A stretch of 60,000 nt of DNA, taken from positions 18,194,484-18,254,483 of the forward strand of contig NC_092564.1 in NCBI RefSeq assembly GCF_037975245.1. The letters are read 5' to 3'. The notes under the pieces were generated by a model. It worked only from the letters and a program-made list of their open reading frames with translations. It ran no database searches and was not told the origin of the DNA. The position numbers were made by a program, and so were the translations under genes. Below, in pieces: positions 1 through 12,079 of this stretch (position 1 is its first letter; each line of letters starts with the position of its first letter). Source of the DNA: Apostichopus japonicus. Taxonomy: Eukaryota; Echinodermata; Holothuroidea; Aspidochirotida; Stichopodidae.

Positions 1-540
1 ATAGGGCCAATGAAGCCTACAGTCAACTATTTTTGCTTTATAAAGACGCTTTATTTGAAAAGATCGCACTGCGTTTATGGTAGGCGAGAAATGAAGCTAA
101 AAAAGAGCCGTACATTAACGAAGATGCATAAATGTAGGCATGAAAATATTCTTATCCCTGGCATTTGGTGGGGGGGGGGATATGGTGCATTACATCCCCT
201 CCACCCATTTTCATGGGGGGATATATCCCCCCTCCACCCAGGATCGCCGCCCATGGCCATATGTGATCCATTTTTCGACCTTAATAATAAGCAACATTTC
301 CAGTAAATATGGACACAAAATGCACAATTTAGTATGGCTGGCATGTCATTTAGTGTTTATAGTGATAATACAAACACAATTACCATCTATGTTTCTAAAA
401 CTATTATGCCGCCGAACTTCGCCAGAACCTTTTTTTGGCAAACAAAAAATAAAGCATACGGGAGGGGGGGGGGGTTGAGCGATCACCGACATCTCACATA
501 AAGGTCGTCATCAATTTTTTTTTTTTTTTTTTGCTAAACT
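1..540. other. Gene-free, poly-G/poly-C-rich leader
   Basis: No supportable gene. Around 168-240 there are alternating G runs and C runs (TGGTGGGGGGGGGG, then CATCCCCTCCACCC, then ATGGGGGGATATATCCCCCC) that could fold back on each other. A further G run lies at 464-475 and poly-T runs at 515-550. These tracts resemble the poly-G segments of the hAT-like MITEs elsewhere in the window, so this is probably transposon debris. The open frames here are chance frames through the G and C runs. Confidence 0.5.
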
Positions 541-559
541 TTTTTTTTTTGGTGACGGC

Positions 560-700
560 CAATAGGGGGGGCGCGCGCCTGTTGCGCCCCCCCTGGATAC
601 GCCCCTGGTAAAGCCAAAATTTTTCTGGTACGCTCCTCGCCAACCGGTGGCGCTCCGCTTAGATAGTCTTACGTTCAGGCGCGGCTAGACCAGTCAGACC
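560..700. mobile_element. hAT-like MITE fragment
   Basis: A G run, a GCGCGCGCC palindrome and a C run are followed by GGATACGCCCCTGG, the kind of end seen in other elements here. Then comes the module GGTGGCGCTCCGCTTAGATA at about 644-663, which recurs at 7143-7190, 22795-22833, 14284-14312 and 59019-59056. No intact terminal repeats or target duplication could be set. Confidence 0.45.
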
Positions 701-786
701 CCCCCCCCTGTCACAAATCCTGCATCCGCCCTGGACAATTCAAAATACTGTATCAACCAAACAAATTTGGTTTGATTTGATTTGTT

Positions 787-975
787 GCAGATGAAAGTGC
801 AGGCCCATCGTCGCCAAAGAGAAGGATATTTGCGGTGCTTCCTCTCCAGAGATTTCTCTGGCACAACAAAAACTTGTGAAAAATCAGGACTCAAGAAAAG
901 ATGAAAATGCTATTGCCCAAGACATTCTGTTTGCACATAACAGAGGAGACTACTTCTTCCTAAGCAAGTGGCTTT
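787..975 (+). pseudogene. Possible decayed coding exon, unidentified
   Basis: An acceptor-like TTGATTTGTTGCAG precedes position 791. One frame reads DESAGPSSPKRR and stops at about 878. A second frame is open from about 795 through the 870-960 segment (LAQQKLVKNQDSRKDENAIA, then QDILFAHNRGDYFFLSK). The sequence is richer in coding-like codons than its surroundings, but no single frame spans it from the acceptor and no donor is clear. It may be a frameshifted gene fragment, possibly carried by a transposon, or a chance open stretch. No family is recognised. Confidence 0.2.
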
Positions 976-2094
976 GGGTGTTGGTCATGTTGACAGTGAC
1001 GGGGAAGTCATATAACTCAGAAAGGATTGTTTATGTTGATCATTTTCTTTCATTTTCGAATTTTGTTTTATTCATGTGGTATTTTCCTTTCCTTTTCTTA
1101 TTTTCTCTTATTCATTTGACAATGAATAACTTACTTTGGTAGATTGAGGAGTTCCCTAAAGTTTCACTTTTTTTGCTACTACAGGGCAACATTTTGTGGT
1201 CAGTTAGCCCTGTGTGATCTTTGTTTTTAAACATAGTAATTGTTTTGTGTGGTCCTTGTTTTCTAGGAATGCATGTACTGGCTCCAAGCCTCTATCACTT
1301 TTGAAAACTGTGGGAGAAATAGACAGTTTAATAGCTATTTTGTTTTGGTAGGAATATTATTGGTGATGGATTTGTATCTACAATTTTATTTAAGGACACT
1401 GATGTGACCCATTTATAAGTTTAGATTCGGGTTAAGTAATGTGTCTGGTAATTATTTGGTAACTTAATTGACAGCTGATAGGTCAATGGACCACAGATAC
1501 CAGGGAGTAAAGAGCAAGCTGGTCTAGAGCCGTCCAGAGAGCCAACCTACCCACAGACTTCCCCAACAGAGTGAACATGCCCGGAAGTAACCCAAGGAAG
1601 CAATTATATTTCGAGACTTTGTATTTGGTTGACCCGCGCTGCAATTGTGTTCTTATTTTGTAAGGACTTTTGAGAATTTTAGTTTCCAATAAGTTCAGTG
1701 GATTTCTTTTTAGACGTAACAGCTCTGATAAGATATGTAAGTTACCAATTTATATCATTTAAATTTTTCTTTAAGTTTAAGTGACCCCATTGCTTGTAAT
1801 ACAAGATTCATATGCGTAGTAAACCTACTATTTTTCCTTATGTTTATTTTTGTGTGGGCATTACACCTTTTCAAGTTTTCCCGACGATCTCAGAGTCATC
1901 CGGTCCTACTCACATGGGAAGGTGCTACTTGTAATTTTCCCAAACCTAAAAATATATATTTTTGCCTGGTCACTGCATTTTTGACCAGCTACATTTGCGT
2001 TAAAGGTGAGTCTCGAGGCAGACTTCAGGAGACGCAGAGTGTTTACAGATGCATATATTTGAATTATGTTTAACAAAACATAATTTTTGTTGTT
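976..2094. other. Gene-free stretch
   Basis: AT-rich sequence with no convincing exon on either strand. Short acceptor/donor pairs occur (for example TTTTTAG at 1712 and GTAAGT at 1737), but they enclose only about 23 bases and are not supported by neighbours. Nothing repeated was noticed. Confidence 0.5.
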
Positions 2095-3810
2095 TTCGAA
2101 AAATAACACTGCTTTATCAATCCAACAACTCTTCAAATATTCTTCGGTCATTCCTCTATTACTTCAGCCGACACATCCTGGTTCTTAATACCGTGTTGAA
2201 TTATTTTATCATCTTGCTGTGACAAGGAACTGCTCTGTTTAAATTGCCGTACAGTACAACGTAAAAGAATGACGTTATTTGTTTATTGTTTACTGTTTAC
2301 ATAACACATCTCTTAGCACCCAACAACTGTTAAAATGTTCTTCAGACATTCCTATATAGCTTTCAACCAACATTACCTGGTCCTAAGTACTGTTAGTGCA
2401 AGAACATTTAAATTATGTTATCCTCTAGCTGTGACAAGAAACTGCTTTATTTTCATTATCGTATAACGTATAAGAGTGACGTCATATGAATATTATTTAC
2501 TCGTAAAATAACACCTCTCCTTGCACCCGACCTATTTAAATATCATTTTGATATCGCTCCATTACTTTCAACCAACACATCCTGTTTCTAAATAAGTGCA
2601 AGAACATTCAAATTTTGTCGTTTCCATGCTGCTGTTACAAGTAACTCCTGCGATTTAATTGTCGTCCAACCTATAACTGTGACGTAATATGTTGATTGTT
2701 TACTCGTAAAGTATAACCTCTTTTAGCATCCAACAACTCTCCAAATATTCTTAGGACATATCTTTACGACATCCAACCAACAAACTTTGGTTCTAAATAG
2801 GTTTAGTAACATTAAAAAACTAGTATGATGTTGCTGTGAATAGTCGTTTCTGATTTTCAATTTAGCAAACACTTCGTAGTGAGGTCATTTGTTGTTTACA
2901 CGCACGATAACATCTCTCCAAGCATCCAATAACTCCTAAGATAATCTCAGGACATCCCTCTAAAACTGTCAACAATAAAATCTAGGTTCTTATAAGTGCA
3001 AGACCATTTAAGTGCCATTTTAATGTTGCTGTAACAAGGAACTGCTTTGTTAATGTAATTGTCGTACACCGTATAAGAGTGACGTCATTTGTTTGTTGTT
3101 TACCCGAAAAATAACACCTCTCCAAATATCCAACATCGCGAAAAATATTCCCAGGACATCACGCTACAACTTCCAACCAACAAACCTTGGTGCTAAATAT
3201 GTGCAACGAAACTCGTTTTTAATCACTTTATGAAGCCTGCCCTGATGGACTATGGCGTCATATGTTTACTGTTTACTTGTAAATTATTACCTCTTTTAGC
3301 ATCAAACAACTCTTCAAGTATTCTTAGGACATTTCTTCACATCATCCAACTAACAAAACTTGGTTCTAAATAAGTTTAGTAACTTTTAAAAACTATTATC
3401 ATGTTGCTGTGAATAGTCGTTGCTGGTTTTTAATTTAACCCACACTTCATAGTGAGATAATTTATTGTTTACCCACAAGATAACATCTCTCCAAGCATCC
3501 AACAACTCCTAAGATAATCTCAGGACATCCCTCTATACCTGTCAACAAAAACATCTTGGTTCTCATAAGTTCAAATGCATTTAAATGCTATTTTCATGTT
3601 GCTGTGACAAGGAACTGCTTTCTTGTTATTGTCGTACACCGTATAAGAGTGACGTCATTTGTTTGTTGTTTACTCGAAAAATAACACCTCTCCAATTATC
3701 CAACATCGCGAAAACTCTACAACTTCCAACCAAAAACCTTGGTACTAAATATGTGCAACGAAAGTCGTTTTTAATCACTTTTTGAAGCCTGCCCCGATAG
3801 ACTATTTGTC
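2095..3810. repeat. About 200-bp satellite with a three-unit higher-order period
   Basis: A degenerate unit recurs with landmarks TTTAC-YCG..AATAACACCTCTCC near 2098, 2285, 2498, 2699, 2895, 3100, 3270, 3468 and 3669. Spacing is 170-213 bp, mostly close to 200. Each unit also carries CAACCAACA and GCTGTGACAAGGAACTGC-type blocks and a GACGTCAT site. Units at 2699, 2895 and 3100 match those at 3270, 3468 and 3669 more closely than their neighbours, giving a period of about 572 bp. The last two higher-order copies both end in TTTTTAATCACTTT(A/T)TGAAGCCTGCC (3212 and 3762). Confidence 0.8.
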
Positions 3811-5425
3811 ATGATTACGTTGACCCAAACTACCGTTATCGGTTACATTTGTAAAACTTAGCAATTTTTTCTTTTATCAGTTCGTGTATGGGCGATTAAT
3901 CAGGCTATTAGGCGTTCATTTATTTTTCTTAAAACAGTCCATTTTCAACGTTTATCACCCCAAACATTATCTTTAGTGTCTTTACATACTGAAAATACGA
4001 AGTTGCTTAACTGGTAAAAACTATGTCAAGATTGTCTAATGTTTAATCGAGGACGAATTTTAATGATTGACTTTAATTCAGGTTTCTAAAGTTATAAAAG
4101 TTCATAACATAATTACCTTATAAATTGAAGAAAAAAAACTTGGTTTGAACTAGACATATTAATTTTTTAAAGCGGAAGTCAGTGTTATTTATTGCGTACT
4201 ACATACAAATTTAACCATACCAGAATTCATATACATTATCCGGATACCCACAAAAAAATAAGTGAAACCCAATAGATCTTATAAAAATAAATTCTCTATA
4301 TAATTTCTAAAAAAAGGACTCATTAACATTTACGATTAACGACTCATTTCTAGGAACTCTTCAAGATGGCAATGGAAAACCAAGATGGGGGTAAAATTGA
4401 CGTGCATTAATAGACCAGCAAAAACAGAGCAACCTCGAAGATTTTTTTTTCTCTTTTTTTTTTTTTTGACTTTTCGATAATTGGTCAGAAACTTCCGTCT
4501 TATACTACCTATACATTGGCAATGATATTGAATGTCTGTGCTTTAAAGCGTTTTTTGTTTTTGTTTAAAGTCGAATGGATTAATCTGAAAAACGCACCCA
4601 TGATTATGTTCTTAATCACTGAAAAGGTACAACTATTTTGTGCAATTGTGTGGTGCATCTAAAAAAGTCTGAGCGGGGGGGGGGGGGGCGTCAGAAGAGG
4701 GTAGGCTACAATTTGGTGGGGAAGAGGGAATACAGATTTCGAAAGGCAGTGAGACACGCGACTTTGATTATGGGACAAACCACAACAGTTTTCTTTTCAA
4801 CTTTTTTGCTCCAGATAAAATGGACCCCACATGTATTCAGTACAACTATATCGAAGATTTGAATATCTTTCAACAAAATGCTTTTCTTTTTTTATTTTAT
4901 TATTACTGTGCGTTGATCCATTAGGAAAGAGCAATTTTTGAAACAATGATATGACCAAAGGACAGTTTTACTTAAATTATGAAAATGAAAACATATGGTA
5001 CTTTTTATTACCATAAAGGGGCATTTGTAGTTTATGATACTAGGTGTAAATTATTTGAAGGGAAGGGTAAGGGGTGGGGGTTGACAAAACTGCATTCTAA
5101 ACAAATCATGTTATATGGACACAGAGCATAACAAAGGTATATTATGTGAGTTACAATTATTACGTTCATCTGGATTAGCAACTAACGAGCGGTTTACTCC
5201 ACCATAGAAACTTAGATCAGGGACGTAGCCAGAAAATTTGAAAGAGGGGGATGGGGGTCGTTCCCATTTCTCCCACCTGCATACATCCCTGACTGTAATA
5301 AATACCGGCAATACATTCCAAAACATAAATGTAATGAGTCATTGGTAGTTCTTTTTATTTATTGAAAAAATGTTTTTGTCAATTTGCATTGTTCTACAAG
5401 TTATGGGATAAATCTGTGTAGATGC
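3811..5425. other. Gene-free stretch with G and T runs
   Basis: No gene supported. It contains poly-T runs at 4441-4466, a 14-base G run at 4675-4688, and a short transposon-end-like motif CAGGGACGTAGCCAG at 5218-5232 followed by G-rich sequence to 5260. The small frames at 4638 and 5111 pass through these low-complexity tracts and have no splice or homology support. Confidence 0.5.
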
Positions 5426-5468
5426 ATAAGTTATCTCTAAACAATATATGAGTCATGAATTCATGATA

Positions 5469-5532
<64 letters not shown>

Positions 5533-5546
5533 CATACATACATACA

Positions 5547-5582
<36 letters not shown>

Positions 5583-5747
5583 TATCTATATATATATATA
5601 TATATTTCATGTTTTGTGATCAAATAAAATAGTCTTTCATATATAATATTTACATTACGTTCGGTTTTACTTTTCTTCCTTTTTTTACATTCATGTGAAA
5701 TAAATTAAGTTATCTCTAAACAATATATGAGTCATGAATTCATGATA

Positions 5748-5824
<77 letters not shown>

Positions 5825-5921
5825 TGTTTTGTGATCAAATAAAATAGTCTTTCATATATTATATTTACATTACGTTCGGTTTTACTTTTCTTCCTTTTTT
5901 TACATTCATGTGAAAAAAAAA
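5426..5921. repeat. Tandem duplication of a 279-bp unit around a TA microsatellite
   Basis: The block AAGTTATCTCTAAACAATAT followed by GAGTCATGAATTCATGATAT occurs at 5428 and again at 5707. The block TCATGTTTTGTGATCAAATA plus TTTACATTACGTTCGGTT occurs at 5606 and 5821. The two units are nearly identical outside the microsatellite. Inside, unit one has (TA)n, then about 14 copies of CATA, then (TA)n. Unit two has only (TA)n. Confidence 0.9.
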
Positions 5922-6439
5922 AATTTTGATCGTAGAGGAATTAATTGTGAGGAACGGAAACAATGAGCTTTGTCTAAATTAAGTCTACAACTTTAAAGGG
6001 CGCTTGATTCGAGCTGCCTGCATATTTATATAGCTCCTGTGGTTTTAATTGTTTTGTTGTTGTTTGAGATGTGTATTTGATATTTTGGTGACGGTAGATC
6101 GCAGCTGTTGTTATACTTACCATGACGATGCTTTCGTTTGGGAAATTAAAGAATTGGGTGAGCTGTTAAAACTCTTTTCCTTATATCAGAGACTTTTTAT
6201 CTTTTCTGCACTGGCTGCCGTGTACGACATTATGCACTCAGGTAATATGAATGTAAGAGACTGACTTCGGTCAGCTTGCGGCTTTGATATGCCAATGAGG
6301 GTTCTTCGCGAGTTCCTACTTGCAGGAGGATCTAAAATACATACATGCATACATGCACGCATACAGACATACAATGTGGGTGTCAGTTTGCCTACAAGAA
6401 ATGTATATCTTGTATTGATGATTTGCTTTTATAGATCCA
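5922..6439. other. Gene-free stretch
   Basis: No gene supported. On the minus strand a 42-base segment (6162-6121) lies between TTTTAACAG and GTAAGTATA and is open in two frames, which makes it a weak isolated exon candidate. A CATA/CATG microsatellite-like run occurs at 6336-6375. Confidence 0.35.
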
Positions 6440-6900
6440 ATATATTGTAGATTTTAAGGAAACATCTACAACAAAAGTTCTTTTTATTGACTTTTCAAGT
6501 GCTTTTAATACTGTCATGCAAAATCAGTTAATTAAGGTACTTTCAGGATTTATCAAAGAAACATGGCTTATGCATTGGCTGGCACTCACAATTCTTCAAG
6601 GGTGGTCCAGACATGTTAAGTTGGATAACGGGTTATCGGATATCGGAAATAAAGGTTGTTGTGCCTCAGGGGGTCCATCATCTTAGTATTCATTATATGT
6701 ACTGATGGAATTAGGTGGAACTCATTCACATACTGTTACAAATATGTCCATATTACTGCGCTGTATCATGCAAAATTTCTAATGACTCTATTAAAACTGA
6801 CCAATTATTTAAATTATCAATGTTTTGTAAACTAACCTTTGACCGCAAGAATGTAATGCTAAACCTCCGGCCAAAACTAAAGTAAATGTGTTTTGAAAAC
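6440..6900 (+). pseudogene. Decayed non-LTR retrotransposon reverse transcriptase
   Basis: Translation of 6465-6700 reads VLFIDFSSAFNTVMQNQLIK, then a WL...L motif, then VKLDNGLSDIGNKGCCASGG followed by a stop. It continues with YSLYVLMELGGTHSHTVTN. This matches the order of landmarks in LINE reverse transcriptases of the CR1/L2/jockey type: FIDFSSAFNT (catalytic palm aspartate), WI..FL.., S....G.PQG, and YT. The G.PQG and YADD regions are degraded and several stops follow, so the copy is dead. Neither a promoter end nor a 3' tail is visible. Confidence 0.75.
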
Positions 6901-7076
6901 GAAAACATAAAACATGGTCTCATTCTTCTCAAAGTCGCAACGTATTATTATTATTGAGGGATCTGAGGTGGCTTGAACCACCAAAACTGAGTACTTCGAT
7001 GACAGTTTGACATTTTTCTTGCCATTATTGTAAACTGAGTTCTTGCAGTAGCATTTGCTTTATCTTTACCTGTTTA

Positions 7077-7486
7077 CAAGTGGGGAGCTAGGGGTATTGG
7101 TAAGGGGGGGGGGGGGCGAGAATGGTCTGTAGGGGCGCTTTCGACACTATCTAAGCGGAGCGCCACCACAGGTTGGCGCGGAGCGTACATCTTCTTTTTG
7201 AGTAAAGATACTCCCTAGAGGCTAGATCGCCGGAAATGACCCTTTCTGGGCCTTGCTAATTTGCAGATAAACGAAGAATAAATAGGTGTCATCGCCACTT
7301 TGTCAGAAAATAACATCAACAAAATGTTACAAATGTCAATAGGTATTTGAGAGCGCAATAAAAATGTCAATAATCGCGAATAAGTAAAAAGTGGTAAAAA
7401 CATGTAAAGGGCGCCAGCAGTCCATTTGAGTCCGTCGGGAGGGGGGGGGTATCCGCCCCTCTGACTGTATGGACGCTCCGCCACTG
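7077..7486. mobile_element. hAT-like MITE, copy 1
   Basis: The inner end is CAGTGGCGGAGCG on the minus strand (7486 downward) and the outer end is CAAGTGGGGAGCTAGGGG at 7077. The flanks are CCTGTTTA (7069-7076) and CCTGTTTG (7487-7494), an 8-bp target duplication with one mismatch, as expected for hAT elements. It contains a long G run and the module GCGGAGCGCCACCACAGG. There is no transposase. The equivalent copy lies at 22496-22900. Confidence 0.75.
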
Positions 7487-7617
7487 CCTGTTTGGACATG
7501 TTCGCCCCCAATTACAAGCTGAGAAAGGGGGGGGGGGATTGGGTGCTTGGAAGAAGCCGCAAGTGATATATACCGTTGACAGTATTCGTAACCGCGCCAC
7601 TTTTATACTGTATTATA

Positions 7618-10600
7618 CACTCTAAAAACTGTTAGGCAAAAGTGGTTGAGCAAACAAAGCATTGCCCAATATGAGTAATATTAACCAACAACTGAGTAAA
7701 AGAAATTACACAACTGATATGGGTTAACTTCGTTGTGCAAAAATTAAGATGTAGTTTATTATTACTTTCTGTTGGGCAAAAAAAGCTTGATTTGCCCAAT
7801 GTTGTGCAAAAACCAGCATTTTCGCACCATTACTATACTGGTACTCTGCGCGATATGCATGCATCATGAGTGGATCGTATATAGTGTTTAACTTACACAA
7901 TGCCTGACGAAATGTTAGCGCTATACTCAAGAGGTGGGAAATGCCATAGTTATGTGCTACATTTGAAGGTGAGCGTAAAGAAAAACAATCCTCTGCTTGG
8001 TGTGTGCATCGAACACTGCGATCTCTACATATAGTGGTATCGAATGATCGTTCGTTCTCTCGGTGGTACATGTAGGCTATACCAGGCATACGTAAAGGCT
8101 TATAATACTAATTGTATTTCCAGCATAGTTGTATTACGTTAGGCTAGCTTGTAGTGAAGCGATTGACAGGCGCCAAAGGCGCGCCCGCAAGTGTGTACTA
8201 GTATAGGTCTAACTACTCACATTGTATTAACGTTACGAACGCCTGTGTAATGCAGATACTCGTCAACTTACGTTAAGCTATGCGAATGCAACAGGTCTCT
8301 CTAGCCTATATCTTGGCTAGACAAGGTTTCATTCTAGCACATTTGCGTTGTAAATCATAAATTGTACTCCGTTGTTTTCTTTTAGGTTTTATGTGGCAAA
8401 TGACCACATTAACCCTATTAGCATAACGGTAGACCTAGCATGTCATAACTTAGGCCTTATGTTAGACTTACACGTACAGTACGTTGTTAATGCTAGTAGG
8501 CCTAGTAGTACGTACATACAGTAGTATCGTAATGGACCCTTCGAAGTCCGAACACTTTAGCACTAAAATGCTCCAGAATTGTATTTGTACACACTTCTTT
8601 TAAAATGATACTATCGATGGCAGAAGAAACATTCTCGTTAGAAAAAAAGTCGCTTCATAGGTTTCGTCAAATTGATCCTATTGTATTTGTGCCATGGTGA
8701 ATAATGCATTCGTTAGGGGTCTCCGAACTTCGAGGGTTTTTCGAACTTCGAAGTAGCCTAAGTTAGGCCTGGCATTTAATGAGTTCTAGGCTATAATAAT
8801 ATTAGTATAACATAGAACATCAGTGCTTGTAATGTTATAGGCCTATATAATGCTGTTTGCATATTTTTCTTTCCTACAGGTAGAACAGGACTTCGAATTA
8901 TTACAAATACCAATTAACTGCCAACAAATTATACAACAGAGCGGGATATATGACGATGGACATCTTGTGCTATACAGGCGATCATCCTAAACTGGCCGAA
9001 CTTTTTGCATTTAGAGAAGACGTTGGATGCACTGACTGATGGTAAGCCTAATTTAATGTAGTCGTGGCCTGTGAATTCAGTGCTAGCTTCACTTAGAGCT
9101 TATGCCATGACGATAGAGTTTCCCTTTCCAGTATATCTGTAAAGATGGGTCAATATTTGGATTTACCTTCAAAATATGTTTTTGGTGGATTGTTACTTTT
9201 TAAAAATCTATCAAAATCAACTGATCTGAATGGACCAAATCAGGTTAATGTCAATGGTGGCTTCTGAACCTTTCTGCAAACTTTCTCCAATCATTGCACT
9301 CAATATGATTAATTGGCTACATTTTTTTTTTTTTTTTGTAGTCGCTTTCCGATTTGTGTGTGGTTGAAGTGAGACCCAGCCCTGTTATAATATTAACTTA
9401 ATGACAGTCACTTGGACATGTATCAGTGTTGTTTGTAGGTTCCACATAGGGTTTGAATAATTCTTTCAAAAATCTTTGGACAATTGTATTCAGATTTCAG
9501 TACAACTGTGTCAATGAAAGGTTAGCACTATGGGCTTTTTCATTTTTTTCCTTCAAAATCTTATAAAATTTGGCTTGAAATTAGTGTGTAGGGTAGGTAA
9601 TTAAGTCTTCTAATACAAATGTGTAGGTCCCCTATGAGTAGACATGCCACATTAACTTTCATGTTGCTGTTATTAATGTGTAAAAGCATCAAGTTGTGGA
9701 TCAAATTTAGGCCAGTGTATCCCTTGAAGTTTATCCTCAGTCCTTGAAGTTTTAGATGGTCAGACTATAGTGTGCCTTATTAATGTTTTTGTCGTTTATA
9801 CCTGCAAGCATTCTCATTTCTTGCCTTAATCTCTTTACAGATGAAAAGAAGAACTTAGCTTTCTTTCTGTTGCCATTGCTTTTTCGAGGACGGGCAAAGA
9901 AAAGCGGGTCTACTACGGTGACTAGTTGCCTTCAAGCATTCATAGACGATCAGCCAGTAGGCAAAATCATTAATTATATTTTAAGTACAATTTTTTTGGA
10001 GGTACACCTTTTGGTTCATACCAGCTCAGCTGATAGTTTAACCTTATAAACTTGGTGTGTTGTTGTTTGTAGTGAGCAGAGGAATGCTACTTATTGTGCT
10101 AGTGGTCATAGGTCATTTGAGGTTAACAAGGGCCAAACACTTAAAACCTTGTAAATATGCTAACTTAAAGGGTGAAAGTTAGATGAATCTCATATGTGAT
10201 GCATATAGGTTGGCCAAAATGAGTACATGAATCCCATTGATTATAGCTAGAGGTCAGAGGTCATTAGCAGCCACCAGGGCTATTTTTTTAATTAAACTAG
10301 TAATGAAATGGGGGGAAGGTTAAATAAATTTCATCGTCGGTATGTAAACCTTGGTCATAATAATGAAGTGATCCAGTACTTGATAGTGCAAGGGAAAGGT
10401 CATTTGACATTAATGGGGTGGGCGTTATTATACTTTGAAAACCTTGTCAAGATAAATATGTTGACTTTCTTGACCTGTTTTTTTCTTTTAATTACACTGG
10501 TCAACAGTATCATAGCATTGTGCAGAAGTCTTAAAACTCTGTCTATCCACCTGTTTTAGTTACATTTTATTTGCAACTCGAGGACTTTATTTTCTTTAAT

Positions 10601-12079
10601 TTGCAGTCGGTGACAAGTGTTAGAGGACTACTGCAAGAAAATATCGAAGGATGAGCGACCACAGCCATTCATTCTGTGCTTAGGAGAGAGTAAAGGTTCC
10701 CCTCAGCATTTGTTTGTGATAATTGAGAGACATCCAATAATGCAGTCCTCACTCCTCAAGGCAGTAGACTATTTGTTTTAAAGTCAGTATGTGTTGGACA
10801 TTAACTTCCAAACTCAATGTAAGGGGGTTTGGGAGTTTTTCCATGCTGAGGTATATGAACTTGGTTTTATCAAAAGTCGTTCACTGCGTGCCTTTGGAGC
10901 TTTCGTAGTAAACAGAAGTGTTTAAGGGTCAAAGTGTCTTGGAACAAACTTATCAAATGGTTTCTCGGTATTAGCCTGACATGTTTACATTTTAAGGTTG
11001 CTTTTGTTTCATATATATTTACATATTAAAGGGAAATAGTAAATGTTTGCCTTGGTGAACTGTACCTACATAAAATCTGTATTTGTTTTGGTTGGGAAGG
11101 GGGGGTGGTAGGGGGTAGATTTGTAATTGATACAGTGAAAGGTTGAGGCAGGGTTGGTTTATCAAACAAATATTCAATTTTGTGTGATAAACAGATCAGG
11201 TGCCAGCAATGTCCCTATTATCACTTATAATTGTGATCTTGAAGCTGCTCTTATTTCTAGTATGTAGAATCAATGTGGGATTTACAACCATTTGGCTTTT
11301 GTTTGAAATTATCAGTGATATATTCATTTATTAAGACCAGAGTTGCTTGAAAGAGACCAACATTAAGCTGTACATGATTGTGTGTTGCACCGGTACCTTG
11401 TGTAGTTGATGTCAACATACAGGAGGTCTTCTGTGGTCAACACATTTCAAGAACTGAAAATAGTAAACAATGGCAAAATATGGATAGCTAATATTCTCAG
11501 CTTTAATAATGTTGATATGTGTTTATCCCCATTGTGAGTATATGAAATTATTGCTTCGGATCGAAGTCACAGATCATGTAACTAGGTAAATAGAGGTCAA
11601 GCACTGAATGCTGTGAGAATTCACACTGGAGGAACAATCTGAAGTCGGCAAAGACCAGAAAAAATAAAAGTATGAAAACATATATTACTTGTTTGTTCTT
11701 TATCATTCTGTTTAAGCTTTATAACCTATTACATAAAGCCAGTTGTATGAAAAATGTTACAATCCAATGTTTGTATTGTATTAGTTAACCAACCACTATT
11801 ACTTTTAACTAGCTGTTGGGTAAGAATCATTGGGTAAAGAAAAATCCATTGGTGAAAGGTTTTACACAACCATTGGGCAAATCAGTGACCAACATTGTTG
11901 GGTAAAGGCATTGGGTAAAATGTGTTGGGCAAAGGTGTTGGGTATTTATTTAACCGTTTGCTGGGCAAAATCATTAACCAACTTAGTTGCCCAATATCAA
12001 CCAGGAGGCATACGGACCCAACGGATGTGTAAATAATTGCCCAGGTTGGGCAATAATTTGCCCAACAATTGTAAGAGTG
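7618..12079. mobile_element. CACTA-like DNA transposon, 4.46 kb, carrying a decayed gene
   Basis: Left end is CACTCTAAAAACTGTTAGGC and right end, read inward on the minus strand, is CACTCTTACAATTGTTGGGC. Both are followed by subterminal repeats of GGCAAA, TTGCCCAA and TTGGGTAAA (7636-7815 and 11815-12065). The element is flanked by TA on both sides (7616-7617 and 12080-12081). The inverted copy 2 of the host repeat has an intact TATTATACTGTCTCTATA at this point (near 22365-22380), so it is the empty site. The CACT start, 2-bp duplication and subterminal repeat arrays suit the CACTA/EnSpm group, but the superfamily is an inference because no transposase was recognised. The interior carries a three-exon pseudogene at 8880-10925. 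Confidence 0.8.
8880..10925 (+). pseudogene. Decayed three-exon gene inside the CACTA-like element
   Basis: Exon A, 8880-9041, lies between TTTCCTACAG and GTAAGC. Exon B is 9841-9956, preceded by TCTTTACAG, with donor GTAGGC. Exon C is 10607-10925, preceded by TTTAATTTGCAG. Exon A first reads FELLQIPINCQQIIQQSG, YDDGHLVLYRR, then needs a frameshift near 8985 to read NWPNFLHLEKTLDALTD. This joins in phase to exon B, DEKKNLAFFLLPLLFRGRAK, then TTVTSCLQAFIDDQP. Exon C, in another frame, reads DERPQPFILCLGE, PQHLFVIIERHPIMQSSLL, AVDYLF, stop (10779-10781), YVLDINF, WEFFHAEVYELG. The order of a LPLL segment, a P-[FL]-[IL]-L-x-LG strand, an F-x-x-I-E strand and a final hydrophobic helix recalls a large group of uncharacterised fish and invertebrate proteins, often annotated SAM-domain-like. 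That match is from memory and tentative. With a frameshift, one stop and an unresolved B-C frame, it is not functional. Confidence 0.6.

Noticed and set aside
7215-8089. Minus-strand frames of 77-121 codons as a transposase
   Set aside because: They cross the MITE and the transposon terminus, contain no catalytic motif, and break at element borders.
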